The position numbers and the translations under genes were made by a program. Shown here piece by piece: positions 23,605 through 35,518 of a stretch of DNA of 64,000 bases. Each line of letters begins with the position of its first letter. The stretch's first letter is position 1. This DNA comes from Grammothele lineata (lineage: Eukaryota > Basidiomycota > Agaricomycetes > Polyporales > Polyporaceae): the NCBI GenBank assembly GCA_002150815.3, contig NDFF03000024.1:310001-374000 (forward strand). The letters run 5' to 3'. The notes below the pieces were generated by a model. It was not told where the DNA came from, made no database searches, and was given only the letters and a program-made list of their open reading frames with translations.

Positions 23605-24479
23605 CGCACCTGGGAATCATCGAACGGGTGAAGGGAAAGGGGCTGGAGCCAATGAAGTAATGCAAGAATCTGTTGTTACGATCGTCCTCGTATATGAACT
23701 GAAATTGAAAGAGAAACGGCAAGGCTCACCTTGGAATCGAAGCTCGGCGAGGCCGGCCAGTTGAAGTGCGGCGAGAACAAGGTGGTTGTCACTATACGCA
23801 CCAACCAACCAGCGTCATCGAACGCGATAGGGTTGTTGATGGCGAAGACTCAACCCCACGCGTTCGCACCCGACGCCCCCACCGGTCCACCATGTCCCCC
23901 CATCATTACCGAGAACGCGACATGAATGAGATGGTGTTGGGATGTCTCGACTTCGAGCCGACAAAAAGTGTACTCAGAGGCAGTGTTGGCGGTGACGCGA
24001 CGCGAGTCCGACCCCGCCGAGAGCATACTGAAGTGTTGATGCTTGATCTCTGTGCAAGGATGTGCTGAGCCGCGCATACATAGACACCGGCTAGATCCTC
24101 TTCATGCATTCAAAGCAACACATAGCACGTAACTTCTGGTGGTATGGAGTCAGCGGGCCAGGTAGTCGTCGGAACCCACTGCGATTCGTGGCATTCGGAG
24201 GAGCGACGTTCTGGGAAATGGTATCGCTCACCTATCAACATCAACTATCATTGGAGGTAGCGACACACTTCCAGTAGGTTTGCAATTGCAAGCGCCGCGG
24301 CTCGAAGGGATAAGTGATGGACCCGAGTGAAACGCCGCTGAGAGTTGCGCAGTGAGAAGCGCCCGATGTCGCATCAAAAGTTCAACGGCTCGTCGGGTCC
24401 CGGCCATAGCCGTGCCGGTCTCAGGCTGCACGATCACGTCGCTGCTGTGCTCTTCCTCCTTCATCTCAGTGTAGGACAA
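23605..24479 (-). other. possible gene remnant on the minus strand
   Basis: Several exon-like pieces end in GTGAGC donors (24479-24231 after an in-frame Met; 23785-23731), and a piece near 23699-23610 translates to sensible-looking sequence (begins FIYEDDRNNRFLHYF). Joining the last two needs a 31-nt intron, which is too short, and the frame is interrupted by a stop near 23850. I could not assemble an intact gene or name a family; this may be a decayed gene or chance. Confidence 0.18.
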
Positions 24480-25284
24480 CTTCCTAGCGCGAGCCTAGAG
24501 CAAAACCCAACCAGGATGTTGACCTCACGCCCACTGCCGACCGCATGTGTGTTGCTCACTGCTCGCGTGAATAGGAACTGCCCCGGGCAGGCGCGAGAGC
24601 TCCAGGCAGACCGGTGAGTCGGGCTTTTTTCGCAGTACTTACGCCCTGCGTTTGTTAACTGCAGCATCGGACACTCTGTTTCACGATATAAGTCTTGGCT
24701 CGAGTGAGCCGGACGAAGCCAAACAATGCAGAACGAGCATAAAAGAGGTAGGCGGCAAACCAATCGAGCTATGTAGGGATAGAGATGCAAAAGGCATCGA
24801 TGGGACAATGGCTGAGAGTTTTCAAAGTACTGCCCCGCTGCGGGAACTGCCGGAAGACCCCATGATAATCGTCTTCAACAAGATGCCGTGATGGTGACGC
24901 GCAAGAACGGCATCAACGCGAATCTCTGTGCCGCGGTGAGTTACACATCAAACGGCATCTGGGGTATAGACATTCGAAATATGAACTCCTCCAGTATCCA
25001 CAGGTCCATTCCCAAGACTTGACGTTAATAGCTGAGGTATATCTCTGGTGTCGGTACCTCGCTGCTACTGGTACTTCTCGAGCTTAGGGTGCCATTTATC
25101 GTCTAGTCAAAGCGATACGTTTCGTCTCGCTTACCCGACCATCTTTACCGAACTTCTCCAACCTCAAAACTTGATCGACATCGCCTCTTTGTCCTATACA
25201 GGCACAGCGCGAAGTGTTCAGACCAATGACGATCATGCGGTCCGATGTGGTTACTCGGCGCGGTCCCACAAGCCCGAGTCACGG

Positions 25285-25294
25285 TATAGTATAA
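25285..25294 (+). promoter_or_regulatory. TATA-like element of the Cys-rich secreted protein gene
   Basis: TATAGTATAA, followed by a pyrimidine-rich leader of about 200 nt up to the ATG at 25539. Confidence 0.4.
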
Positions 25295-25538
25295 GATGCT
25301 CAAGAGACGACCCCCAGCCCTCATTCTCCTTCTCTCAAATTCTCTTGTTTACGTTCTTCTCTCGAAACCTCTTGTTCACACACGGGCTGTGTATTCTCTT
25401 TCTTTGCCGCTCTACTCTTTCCTTATTGCTTCGTTCACGACTCGTCATTTCAAAGCAAGTCCGGACCCTAGCGTCGAGGCCGACATGTGGATAGCCGGCT
25501 GATTACTACTCGTTTCAAAACCATCCACTCTTTCAAAC

Positions 25539-26096
25539 ATGAAGTTCCCCCTCATCCTCGTGTTCGCTCTCGTCAACTGTAAGTATCCACCTCCTCTGGT
25601 CGTGAAATAGTTTAGTTGCTCACTGGTCCCTTCAGTCGCTGCTGCTTCCTACGTGCCGCGTGCGGCCCCTGGAACGCAGTTCATCACCGGCCCTTGCCAG
25701 AGCGACGCCGATTGCGCCTCCAGCTGCTGTGGCTTCAACTCGGGCAAGTGCGCAGGCCCGGTCATCGCGCAGGAGCGCGACGGCGGCTGCGGCTTCGGGG
25801 ACGCCGAGCCCAACGACATCGCCGCGCAGAAGTTCCACGCGGGCCAGGCTCAGGCTCGCCGAGAAGCCGTGCCAAGAGCGAGCAAGTCTACCAAACGTCC
25901 GAGCTCGCCTAAGCCCGGCACCCAGCACATTACTGGCTTGTGCAAGAAAGACGCCGATTGCGCGTCCCATTGCTGTGGCTTCAAGACTGGGAGGTGCGCT
26001 AGCCCCCTCGTCGCGGATGTGCTTGACGGCGGCTGCGGCTTTGGCGACACCGCGCCCCACATCGCGATTTGGAAGTTCCGCACTGGCAAAGCCTGA
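25539..26096 (+). CDS. secreted cysteine-rich protein with two six-Cys modules (BAS2-like), 166 aa
   Basis: Exons 25539-25578 and 25636-26096 (57 nt intron). The N-terminus MKFPLILVFALVNFAAAS is a signal peptide. Two tandem modules follow with identical cysteine spacing, C-x5-C-x3-CC-x6-C-x12-C: Cys 34, 40, 44, 45, 52, 65 and Cys 116, 122, 126, 127, 134, 147. Each module has the signatures DADCAS, CCGF and DGGCGFGD. The spacing and GFGD ending resemble the biotrophy-associated secreted protein 2 (BAS2) family of small fungal secreted proteins; this family call is from memory and moderate. The linker carries dibasic sites RR (88-89) and KR (100-101) suited to Kex2 cleavage, so two separate modules could be released (inference). 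Function is unknown: it may act in the cell wall, the apoplast or defence. Confidence 0.85.
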
Positions 26097-27142
26097 GGGT
26101 TCTGGTGAGGACTCATTGGGTTACGATCCGTTACGGTCTTCATATTTGGCATGGTTGTGTATGCCGTTGACGTTGTGCGAACGGATTGGAGTGATTTGTA
26201 GCAGGCAAAGTGGACTTAATGCAGACCTTCCTTTTACCATTCATTTTTTGATGTGCTGACTTACTGGATCTCGAAGGAACGTGCCAGGGCGTGAGTCGTT
26301 AAGCTTTGAGGTGTCCAGTTGTCTGTTACTTACGATACCTACAACTTGTCTGCTTTACGCACTCACGTTCATCCAGGGATCTCTAAATGCGCATCCAGCG
26401 CGCATATAAGCAACGCCCGAGACGTTTTAGTTGGTCGTACATGATTTTTCCTTTCATAGGATGGTCCCTGGATGGAGGCTACGCGAGTGCGATGTGCGAG
26501 TTCGGTGCGAGCCGTGGGACCGCGAGAGAACACATGGCATCAAAGAGACTCTCTGGAACCGGGTGATGGGTAGGTACAGTAATACCAACCGATTTCTCAA
26601 CGCGTCTCTTGAAGGATCTGGGTAAGGTCAACCGGGAGTGCCGTCAGCGTCGGAGATATGAGACGTCACTGCGGCCGCTTCGGTAAATAGAGCGTCTATC
26701 TAATCTAATCGGTAGCCTCTGGCGTTAGAAGAAGCGTTCCTGAGATTCCTTCCGTTCCACTGCCAGCGTGCCTGAATTTCGGCTGGGCCGGGGCTCTTCC
26801 GTCTCCTCCTCGACATGTTCAACACGCCCATATATATGTACTCAACCCACTCAGTTCGTCCTGCACCTTGAAGCTTTTGCAGCCCAAAACTTTGGCAATC
26901 ATTCCCCATCTCAGATCATCTCAGACCTGTGCAGCAACAAAGGTGTGCAATATCGTTTCTGAACCATCACTCCGTCCCCCGCCCGTTGGCGACCATCAGT
27001 CGTCCCGCGTTCGTGGGTGTTCCGTACCTCCGAAGCCAAATATCATCGCAACCGAAATTACTCGTCATGCTCTTTGCTCCTTGCCCGTGAGCACCGAGTC
27101 TCTCGCCTCTTTCTTTCTCTTCCTCTTCCTTTCTTTCCGGTC
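26097..27142. other. intergenic region
   Basis: About 1 kb between two plus-strand genes, with a TATA-like element near 26831 and a pyrimidine-rich stretch just before the next ATG. No coding signal found. Confidence 0.4.
26831..26837 (+). promoter_or_regulatory. TATA-like element of the mucin-like gene
   Basis: TATATAT about 310 nt upstream of the ATG at 27143; the distance implies a long leader or an unseen leader intron. Confidence 0.3.
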
Positions 27143-30100
27143 ATGGCACCGCTGTTCGGGCGTGCCCTCGCCTTCAAGCGCGAGGACGCCTCTTCTTCAG
27201 GTGGTACGTCTGCTGTCTGTCTGACAGACTCTATCCGACCCCTCATACCCCTGCCAAGTGTTTCGATAGTTCCTGTCATAGTGTCCAAAGACGTGCTCAA
27301 ACCTCCACCCTACAGCGCAGGCTAGCCCTGCTGCTTCGTCTTCGTCTTCGTCCTTCGTTTCGTCTTCTACTTCCGAGAGTAAACCGGTCAGCTCAACGGT
27401 GGCATCATCCGCAAGTTCGAGCAAAGATGCGACATCCACGGCTGCCCCGACCACTTCGGACGCACCCACGTCTTCGTCAGGTGCGCTTCCGACATCCTCA
27501 GCCATACCGCCGTCTTCGACGAGCTCTTCGCAAGCGGAAACAACCTCCGCCGCCTCTTCGGCATCAGCCTCAGCTACGACCTCTGCGTCTGCTGTAGACA
27601 CGACTTCGTCGGTGGCCAGTACATCTACCACGGAATCTACGACGTCATCTACTTCATCCGCCGTCGTTTCTTCCACGGAGGCCACTACTGCGTCTTCGTC
27701 TACATCCTCCTCACCTCCAACAACCTCCGCGGTCAGCTCTAACACCACGTCGTCCACAGCACCCTCCTCCGCAACATCCTCGGCGAACGCGTCAACCTCT
27801 GCAGTGCTGCTCCCTAGCGCCATTGGTTCGGAGGACCCCACGAGCAGTACGTTTCTCTCTCCCTCTCCCACTCCCCCGCCGCCCGTTGCCTGACGACTAC
27901 TCGTCCGCGGCGAAAACCAGCGGCGAAACCCTCTACTGCTACCGCAGTTTCCACGACCCCCGCCACGCCCGCCTCCGCTTCGTCTGACTCTGGGAGTGGT
28001 CCGTCCAGGCTGACCGTCGCTTCGTCAGCGTCAGCGTCAGCATCGGCGTCCGCACCTGCCACGGAGACTTCCGCCAGTTCTGCTCAGGCTTCCGCAAGCT
28101 CCGTCTCTGCGTCGTCTGCCACGACGACCAGCGGCGCCGCCTCAAGCTCGGCCAATGCGGGCTCTACCACGGAGACGGCGAGCGCGGGTACGGGCGCGAG
28201 TGGGAGTGAGAGCGCGAGCGCGAGTGCGAACGGTTCATCGACAAATGGCGGGTTGGTCCCATCGGCTATCACGTGAGTACTTTCTTCCATCTAGTTTTAC
28301 TTGGCAGTGGGGGATGGGTTCGTCGTTCGTGGCATCCTGATGGGTGCTGAGCGCCAGTAAATGTCTCGCTCATTGAACCGTTTTCGAGCGCACCCGGAGT
28401 ACGGATCGGGGCGGGTTATCCGCCCACAGACCTTCCGACTGTGACCGGCCATTATCCTTGATGACGCATATGCTCAATGTTCCGTGTGTTTTAGGGGACC
28501 GGCCGACAGTGGCCCTACGTCTGCAGGAAGCAGCAGCGCGACGCCTACCAGCCCAGCCTCCGCATCTGCGACTCCTACCACCGCCGCGGGCGCGTCCGCT
28601 GCGAGCCAGCCTGCTGCTGGCTCTAGCAGTGCTGCAGCTGGGGCCGCTACACCTTCGACCGCCCCGAACAACAGCGGTAGCAACAACGGCAGCGGCAACA
28701 ACGGTAGCGGCAACAACGGTGCCTCCAGTGCTGCGGCTCCGCAGAACGGCAACACCAACGCTGGGAACACGAACACGGGGGCAGCCAGTTCTTCAAACGC
28801 TGTCGCTCCGATTAGCTCGACGGATGCGTCCCCGACCGGATCCAACAACAGCGCGGCCGGTTCTGCCGCAGCGAGCGGGCCTGCAGAGAGCAGTGCGACA
28901 GACTCTCAGCCGACGGCCGCACCTGCGTCTAGTGCTGCCGCTGCCACGAGCACCTCTGTCAGCGTGTCGTAGGTCGATCCATACGCCGAGTGAGCGGAAA
29001 ATCTCTGACAATGATGGATTAGCTTGTCACAACCCGCCCAGCGCGCCAAAGACAGTGCTCCAACCAACTCTGCGACGCCTGTCACGACCACCGTTACGAG
29101 CCTTTCGACATTCAGCACGCCGACAGTTATTGTCAACGATGGCACCTCCTCCACGTCCTTCCAGCTCACCACAAGCACGTCCGTCTTCACGACTGTGACC
29201 ACCCCACCCGCCGCGACCACCATCGCTGCGTCCAGCGCGTCGTATGCCTCTCCATTTTTCTTCCCTATCACGCGCTAACTGCATCAACAGGGGTAGCAGC
29301 ACCCTCTCCCCCGCGCAGATCGGCGGGATCGTAGGAGGGCTCTTGGGCGCCCTCGCGCTCGTCGCGCTGGCCGGCTTCTGCTTCTGGCGCGCACGCGCAC
29401 GCAGGCGCGCCGCGTATATGGGTGGGGGAATCACCTTCGAGTCTTACGTCCCCCGCTCGCCCTCGGTCGTCCCCGACTCGCCCCACTTTTCCGTCGAGGA
29501 CGCCATCGCGCCTGCCGCTCCGGCGATGACCTACGCCGGCTCCGCCGCTAGCACGGTTCCGGGTGCAGGCGCAGGCGCAGGGATGGGCGCAGGGTCAGGA
29601 GCAGCCCCGCCGACGCTACCCCCGATCGCGCGAGAGCCGCTGCTGATGGCGTACGCGCCAGGCGCGCGCTCCGAGCTCTTCCCGAGCATCGCGTCGACCT
29701 CGACGCTGACCGGGGGCATGGAGATCAGCCCCGCAGACAGCGTTGGGGCGAGCGCGGCGCGGCCGAGCCTCCGGGACACGATCATGAGCCGCACGACGGC
29801 GGCGAGCGTCGTCGTGCCGTCTGCGGGCCACTCGAGCTGGAGCGCGGACGCGGTGTTGGATCCGTTTGTGGACCCGCCAATGCCAGGCGCGCGCCCGCCG
29901 TCTGCGGCGGCGGTTAGTGTTGAAGGTGGGAAGAGTGTGGATCCTTTTGCGGATCCGGAGAAGGGGCTGGGTGTAGGCCCGCGGGCGTCGGTCGCTTCGC
30001 TCGCCCCGCCGTCGCCGCTGCCCCGTCCGGGGCACACGAGGCTTTCGATCGCGAGCACCGCGGACGTTTCGGTGAGTCTATCTGTTTGATCCTACTGTTA

Positions 30101-30147
30101 CATCTCACTGATTGGTTCGTGTTACGCAGCCTGGGGAGGCGATGTGA
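27143..30147 (+). CDS. mucin-like Ser/Thr/Ala-rich single-pass membrane protein, 811 aa
   Basis: Exons 27143-27203, 27316-27846, 27921-28272, 28495-28968, 29023-29241, 29291-30071 and 30130-30147; the frame is continuous. Residues about 20-545 are almost entirely Ser, Thr, Ala and Pro, a likely O-glycosylated stalk with a Gly/Asn-rich stretch. A single transmembrane segment (556-578, GGIVGGLLGALALVALAGF core) is followed by RARARRR, which predicts the C-terminal side is cytoplasmic. The tail is Pro/Ala-rich and carries two DPF-x-DP motifs. No cleavable signal peptide is seen after MAPLFGRALAFKRE, so either the membrane segment acts as the topogenic signal or the true start is upstream. The architecture recalls fungal wall-stress sensors (Wsc/Mid2 type) but there is no WSC domain. 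Function is inferred only. Confidence 0.75.
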
Positions 30148-30766
30148 GTTAGGCTCAGTATTCATTTGGACGGTGACTACGGCACTTTCACGGACACTTT
30201 GAGACACGATTGGGACTCTGTTGTTTACGCTTAGCCTTTGCATGTCTTTGAGGGTTCTGGTATTATATCCCGCTGCTTTGTCGTCCGTGTAGCTGTGCAC
30301 ACTCGCATACCCAGTTAATTTCTTGCAGGCGTAGGAAGGTGCGGCCTAAATGAAGTGAGCAGTAAATCTGGGTGGATGTTGTTGAATGGCCGTGATACTT
30401 ATTACACGCGCATCACCCGTTGTCACTGCTCGGGTCTACCTGACATATGTTTAAGCTTGCTTTTCTATGGCAATGTAGTCACCCATTCATGATGAGAGCA
30501 AACCTGCGAAGCCTTAGCAGGATTGTCCATTGGCAAGACACGATAGTATGATGTCTCCGGATTGGGAAGTACAAGCGCCCATGATCCTACGCGCTGCCCG
30601 TCGTTACCTGAGAGTCCATCTGCAGTACACTGACCATCTCCTGCCGTTGTCCCTTTTGCACCCGCCATCTCCTGCTGCACGCTGCCATTTACCTCTTCCC
30701 TTATCCATTCATCTTACTCTAAATCTTTCGAGGCGCCCTTCGCCCACCGGCATCTAGCCCACCACC
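30148..30766. other. intergenic region
   Basis: Spacer between two plus-strand genes; the last 130 nt are pyrimidine-rich leader sequence of EXO84. Nothing else is seen. Confidence 0.4.
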
Positions 30767-33425
30767 ATGCAGTCGCTACGCACCCGCAAGTCGACCGAGC
30801 CGCGCTCGAAGAGCTCACAACAGCGGCAGGGGACGATCCGCAAGCCCAACCCCGCCGCACGCGACCCCGAGCGACGGGCGACGCGCGTCGGCGAGAAGAT
30901 GAGGAAGCGCATGTCCATGCGCTACGCCGACATCTCTGGGCCTACCGACGTCCAAGTGCCGGACGTCCCTGCGCTTCCGATTGGGGTCCGCGCGAGCAGC
31001 AGCCAGTACAGACAACCCGGGCAGGAGGAGCAGAGGTTTACGGAGGAGCCGAAGGAAGATACGGGCGCGGCGGAGTTGAGGCTGTTGGATAAGGATGATT
31101 TTGACCCGGATGCTTGTGCGTGAGCTCGTGGTATGTGAGTGTATGCTGGGGCCATTGACATCGTAGGGCAGACATCAAGGTGAAGCTTGCAAACTCGACC
31201 GAGTCTGAGCTGCGGCAATTGCAATCGTCACTACAAGCACAGAAGGACGGGGTAGCAACCGACTTGCAGCGCAATGTGTTCAAGAAGTACGTCCAGCTAT
31301 TTCTGCCAACGGCAGTGTCTGTGAAGCTCATGTTGTGCACCAAGCTATGCGGAGTTTATGCTCGTGTCAAAGGAAGTCGGTATTCTAGAGAACGAGATCC
31401 TCGAGTTCAAGGAGTTGCTCGCGGAATGGAAGGGCATGCCGTCGTTGCTGCATATAGACGACTCTGCGTCGGTTGCGGGTACGTCTCGTCCTTCCCTCGA
31501 CTCACTTCGTGAGTTCTCATCCTCACAGAGCGCCGCCGGAACGTCCGCTCCTCAATCGCCGACTTGCGGGTGCTATATGCGAACCAGATGCAAACGCTAC
31601 ACATGCAGATAGAAGGGTCGTCCAAGTTCGTCCCTACAACACCCGGCAGGCACATCGTGACCGAGGTAGACAACGTCGTCGCGCTCAATGCGGCCACATA
31701 CAAGGTCGATCACTCGGTGCGCTTCGTGCTGCTCGACGACGCTGTGCTGGTCGCACGCAAGCGGAAACGGCGAAACAACGGAGAGAACGACAAGTTCGTA
31801 GCGGAGAAGTGCTGGCCACTAAATGAGATGCTTGTGTTGGATACGAAAGACACTCCCGGTAGGTTCTGTGGAGGCTGTTGCTGGGCTCATATCCTGACTA
31901 TATGCGCAGGCATGACCAACGTCTTCAAGATTCGGCACGGGAAGGAGACACACGTATATCGGACAGAGATCACGGCCGACAAGAAGAACCTTCTGTCGCA
32001 GTTCCGGCATGTCGCTGAAGAGCTCGCTGCGAAACGACGTAAAGAGCGCGAAGGCGAGCATCAAAGGAGAAAGAGTCTGTGGATGGGCAATGGCGACGTA
32101 CGTTATCTCGTGTTCATCCTTCTGTTCTATGATACTCATTCCTTTCCCAGCGAGGCTCCTTAGCATTTGGCAACGACGTGCCCGGCATGCCTCCGCTCCC
32201 GGAATGGATGGCTGACCTGGCAAACAAGTCGGGCGAGATAGGTGCAACCGCAAAGGAGAAGGCCGAGCGCGACGGGCGCTGGATCGGCGACTGGTCCGAC
32301 GAGCTCGCTGTCGCGATCGCGCTGCGTGAGTGGGACAAGGCCGTTGCGCTCGTCGAGGAGGGCGATGCGAAGCTCCCCGTCATGCCTGCGCTCGCTGCGA
32401 AGCTGACCCCACTGAAGGCATCGCTCACGGCCGCGCTCTTACAGAGCCTGTCAGTACCTTCGAACAAGAAGAGCACAGTCGTCAGCCTTATCGGGCTGCT
32501 GCTCAGGCTGAATGCGGGCCCTGCTGCACGTAGCACGTTCCTGACGGCTCGTGCGGACGTGATCAAGAAATGCGTAAGGAAGATCACTTTCGAAGGGCAT
32601 ATCGGGTCGTATATTGCCGATCTCGCCACCGTCGTTTTCACTGGGATCAAGCATACCGCCGACTGGTTCCTTGCGAGCTTCAAAGAGAACGAAATGGCGA
32701 GCAGTAAGTGCCCACATGTTCCTATGCCCACGCTACAACTACTTACACCAGAATCAGGTTTTGTAGAGTGGGCGCGGCAGCAGATCGAGCTGTATGCCAC
32801 CATGTTCCGCAAGCAGGTCTACAGCTCCGACGTCGACCCGCGCACGGTCGAGGACGCTATCCAGATCACTCGCCTCCAGAGCCGCAAGCTGCTTGAGGAG
32901 TACGGCATCGACTTCCGTTTCCTCCTCGACGCCCTGCTCGTCGAGTCTCCCACCGAGGCACCCGCCCGCCCACCCGCCTTCCGCGCCCACTCTGAGCGCG
33001 CCCCCTCGCCCATCTACACGCCCTCACCTACACCCGTCCGCGCGCGCTCGCCCGCCCCAAGCGCAGGAGCAGTGACACCCTCGCGCTCTCGCACGCCCGT
33101 ACCCGCTGTTCCGCCTCTACCGTCCTCCGCCGTCCTCGAGATGCCAACGCTCATCGTCCCAACACCACTCTCAGCGTCCCCCAGCCGCTCCCCACCCTCA
33201 AACAGGGTGCGCACTCCTGGCATGCCACCGCGCACAGCCAGTTCTGCGTCGTACCGGAGCCAGACCCCGAGCAACGAGGCGGGGAGCGGCGGTAGCAGTG
33301 GGAGCCGGACGGGCGGGAGGGGTACGCCCGCGCCGCCGCCCCCGCGCTCGCGGGACCGGCCTGGAAGCTCGGCGGACCAGCGGCCGCCTGCGCTGGAGAC
33401 ACCGCGGAGGCAGGGTATGTTCTGA
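30767..33425 (+). CDS. EXO84: exocyst complex component EXO84, 778 aa
   Basis: Exons 30767-31115, 31172-31286, 31345-31478, 31529-31858, 31910-32097, 32151-32703 and 32758-33425. The basic, disordered N-terminus (KSTEPRSKSSQQRQG) leads into a helical region including VSKEVGILENEILEFKELL, then a PH domain (about residues 232-360) and the C-terminal helical-repeat region; this is the Exo84 order. Exo84 is one of eight subunits of the exocyst, which tethers secretory vesicles at the plasma membrane during tip growth. The last c. 130 residues are Pro/Ser-rich and probably disordered. Intron 6 (54 nt, GTAAGT...CAG) has a length divisible by three and no stop, so retention would add 18 residues. 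An alternative final splice at 33419 into a short extra exon is possible. Confidence 0.88.
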
Positions 33426-33935
33426 TTGAGCGTATATATCCTGTTATGCAGACTGGATAAGGCCGCTGTCGCGCCTGGGGAAGTGTGTACGGATAGTGTA
33501 ATTCTCTGGATCGTTTTTTTCAAGAGTCTCGTGCTGTGGCAACCTCGCACCCTTCAATTCTAACCACGCTGAGATCCTCTGTCCACCGACCGTTGCGTCT
33601 TATTCAGCGCTCGGCCGAGACAAATGCCTCATCATATCATGAGCCTCATGCCCTTCGATGTTGATCGCGAGCACGTGGTCTATGGCAATTTGAACTCAGC
33701 CTCAAACCACGAGGTCGCATACGCCATGACGGGCTCATCGATCGATACCACGGTGAACATCCTCAGTCTTGTCTTCAGTTAGTCACTCTTCGCCTTCACG
33801 ACCGAAGATACGTACTGACAGTCATTCCCATAGCCTCATAGCGGACATCAAGTGCATCTCGGTAGGATCCCAGTGCAATCCACAAGGCGCAAAGTCAGTT
33901 ACACGATCTTCCCTCGCATTGCTTCCGTATCGCTG
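33426..33935. other. intergenic region
   Basis: 510 nt between two plus-strand genes with no clear element; an open frame extends upstream of the next ATG but without a start codon. Confidence 0.35.
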
Positions 33936-35339
33936 ATGCCTGCAACAAGGATGGACACAAACCCCCCTAAAGTACTAAAATTGAACTTTGACATTTTATA
34001 CGTTATTATTCAGCGAACGCCCACCGAGACGACCATTGCACTCATGCAAACTTGTCGCGCTGTCTATCAATATGGCGTTGTTATCCTTCTTTCTCGACAC
34101 ATCGTTCTCCAGGGCAAACAGATACCATCCTTTGTGTCCTTCCTCCATACCGATACAACGCGATGCTCTCTGGTCAAGAGTTTGATGCTCCGTGTGTATG
34201 ATTTCACGGTTTTCGATGGCACTCCCGGCTTCAGTAAACTCCTCCCAAGATTAACATCACTAAAGGATTTTGATCTGCCGGCTCCCATTACATCTGATCA
34301 CATTGCACTCCTCTCCCAAGTTCAAGCAGGACTATTGTCTTTGAAACTCAATGGTGAGACGTGGCCCGGTCGCCTCGAGGCCAACACCATTTATCCTTTG
34401 CACGACCTCGTCCCACGTTCAGCTCTCGCTACCCTCCGCCGACTCGAGATCAACCGTGTTCCCTTCCGTGTCGACATCTCCAGCGTCACGCCGCTATATG
34501 CATTAGAAGAACTTGTCGTTGTGGGTACGACAGCGTCCAGCCTTTATCTTCGTCCTTGGGTGCATCTATCGCCCAATCTTCGGCGCCTTTGGATACATTC
34601 CCACCACCAGCCATTCTACCTGGAACAGCTGCACGCCCAGACCTACGCATTAAATGCGGTTAATGTGGGAGAGATGACGGGGTGGCGTACCCTGGACGAG
34701 CTGCACACGACTGTGCGCGCCGCACGCTGCCTCGCTCTCACTACGCCGGTGAACATGCTCGTGCTCACATTACCGCACGATGACCTGGGGGTATGGGAGA
34801 ATACTGAGCTTGAGCGTCTCGATGTTCTCGGAACTCTCCTGAAGGCGATGACGCCTCGCCGCCTACAGCTCAACTTCACGTCGCGTGTGTTTCTCGCGGG
34901 AATAGATTCCCTCCGACCCGCTCTCCAAGACGCCGCGGGTCGAGTTGGATGGAGGCCGTTGAGGAGCTGAGCATCACGGCCCGGGGGACTAAAATCTCTC
35001 TTGATCTTGACAACCTCGACTTATTTGTGGTATGTATGATTCCCATTATCCGCCCTTGCCGATCCCCGACATTCTATTCACGTTATCTCATCTTAGGAAG
35101 GCCTTACGAACCTTATCTCAGTAGCGTCGAACTTGAAGTTGCTTGAGATCGACATAACGGTCGCTATCTTTCAGGAGGACGCGAGCCTTTACGTTGATCA
35201 AGCCATACCAAAAATCGCTGAGATCGTGATGGGCGTGCACCCTACTATCCAACGTGTCTCTGTCACCGCCAAGCTGGGCTGGGGACTTATCGGAAACGAC
35301 GACTCGGAGCTGCTCACTCGCGTGCAGAGGGAACGTTAA
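33936..35339 (+). CDS. F-box-like/LRR-type protein with an apparent frameshift
   Basis: From the ATG at 33936 one frame runs to a TGA at 34968-34970. The N-terminal block (residues about 12-50, LKLNFDILYVIIQRTPTETT) has the spacing of an F-box, followed by leucine-rich helical segments typical of the F-box/LRR-like families expanded in Agaricomycetes. Just before that stop, the frame shifted by one base (codons 34949-35029) continues the same kind of sequence, has a GTATGT donor at 35030, and splices at 35096 to an exon 35097-35339 that reads EGLTNLISVASNLKLLEID. The natural full-length product therefore needs a one-base correction near 34945. I cannot tell sequencing error from pseudogenisation. 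F-box proteins recruit substrates to SCF ubiquitin ligases (family knowledge). Confidence 0.6.
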
Positions 35340-35518
35340 CGCGAATGTGGACGCCACTGGCGGGATTGTTGAGACGAATGAAGCTGGATCTCGGGTGTGA
35401 GCTGAAGCACTGACCCCCGCCGTGACGAGTTACCACTAGAACGGTGGAATTATGACATATCTTAGAGTGAGTATTCTCGTGCTTCATGCTCGACGAATTG
35501 GTGGGACTTACTTACATC

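Larger units (their letters stand above)
22501..25284. other. gene-poor region with inverted repeats
   Basis: Lower GC than the preceding stretch. It holds the inverted repeats listed separately and possible minus-strand gene remnants. No complete gene could be built. Confidence 0.4.

Noticed and set aside
23605..24479. Complete minus-strand gene in this interval
   Set aside because: Exon-like pieces exist, but joining them needs a 31-nt intron and passes an in-frame stop; kept only as a low-confidence remnant.
24652..24891. Plus-strand frame after a good-looking GTGAGT...CAG intron near 24614
   Set aside because: The phases of the two candidate exons do not agree and no start codon or family could be found.
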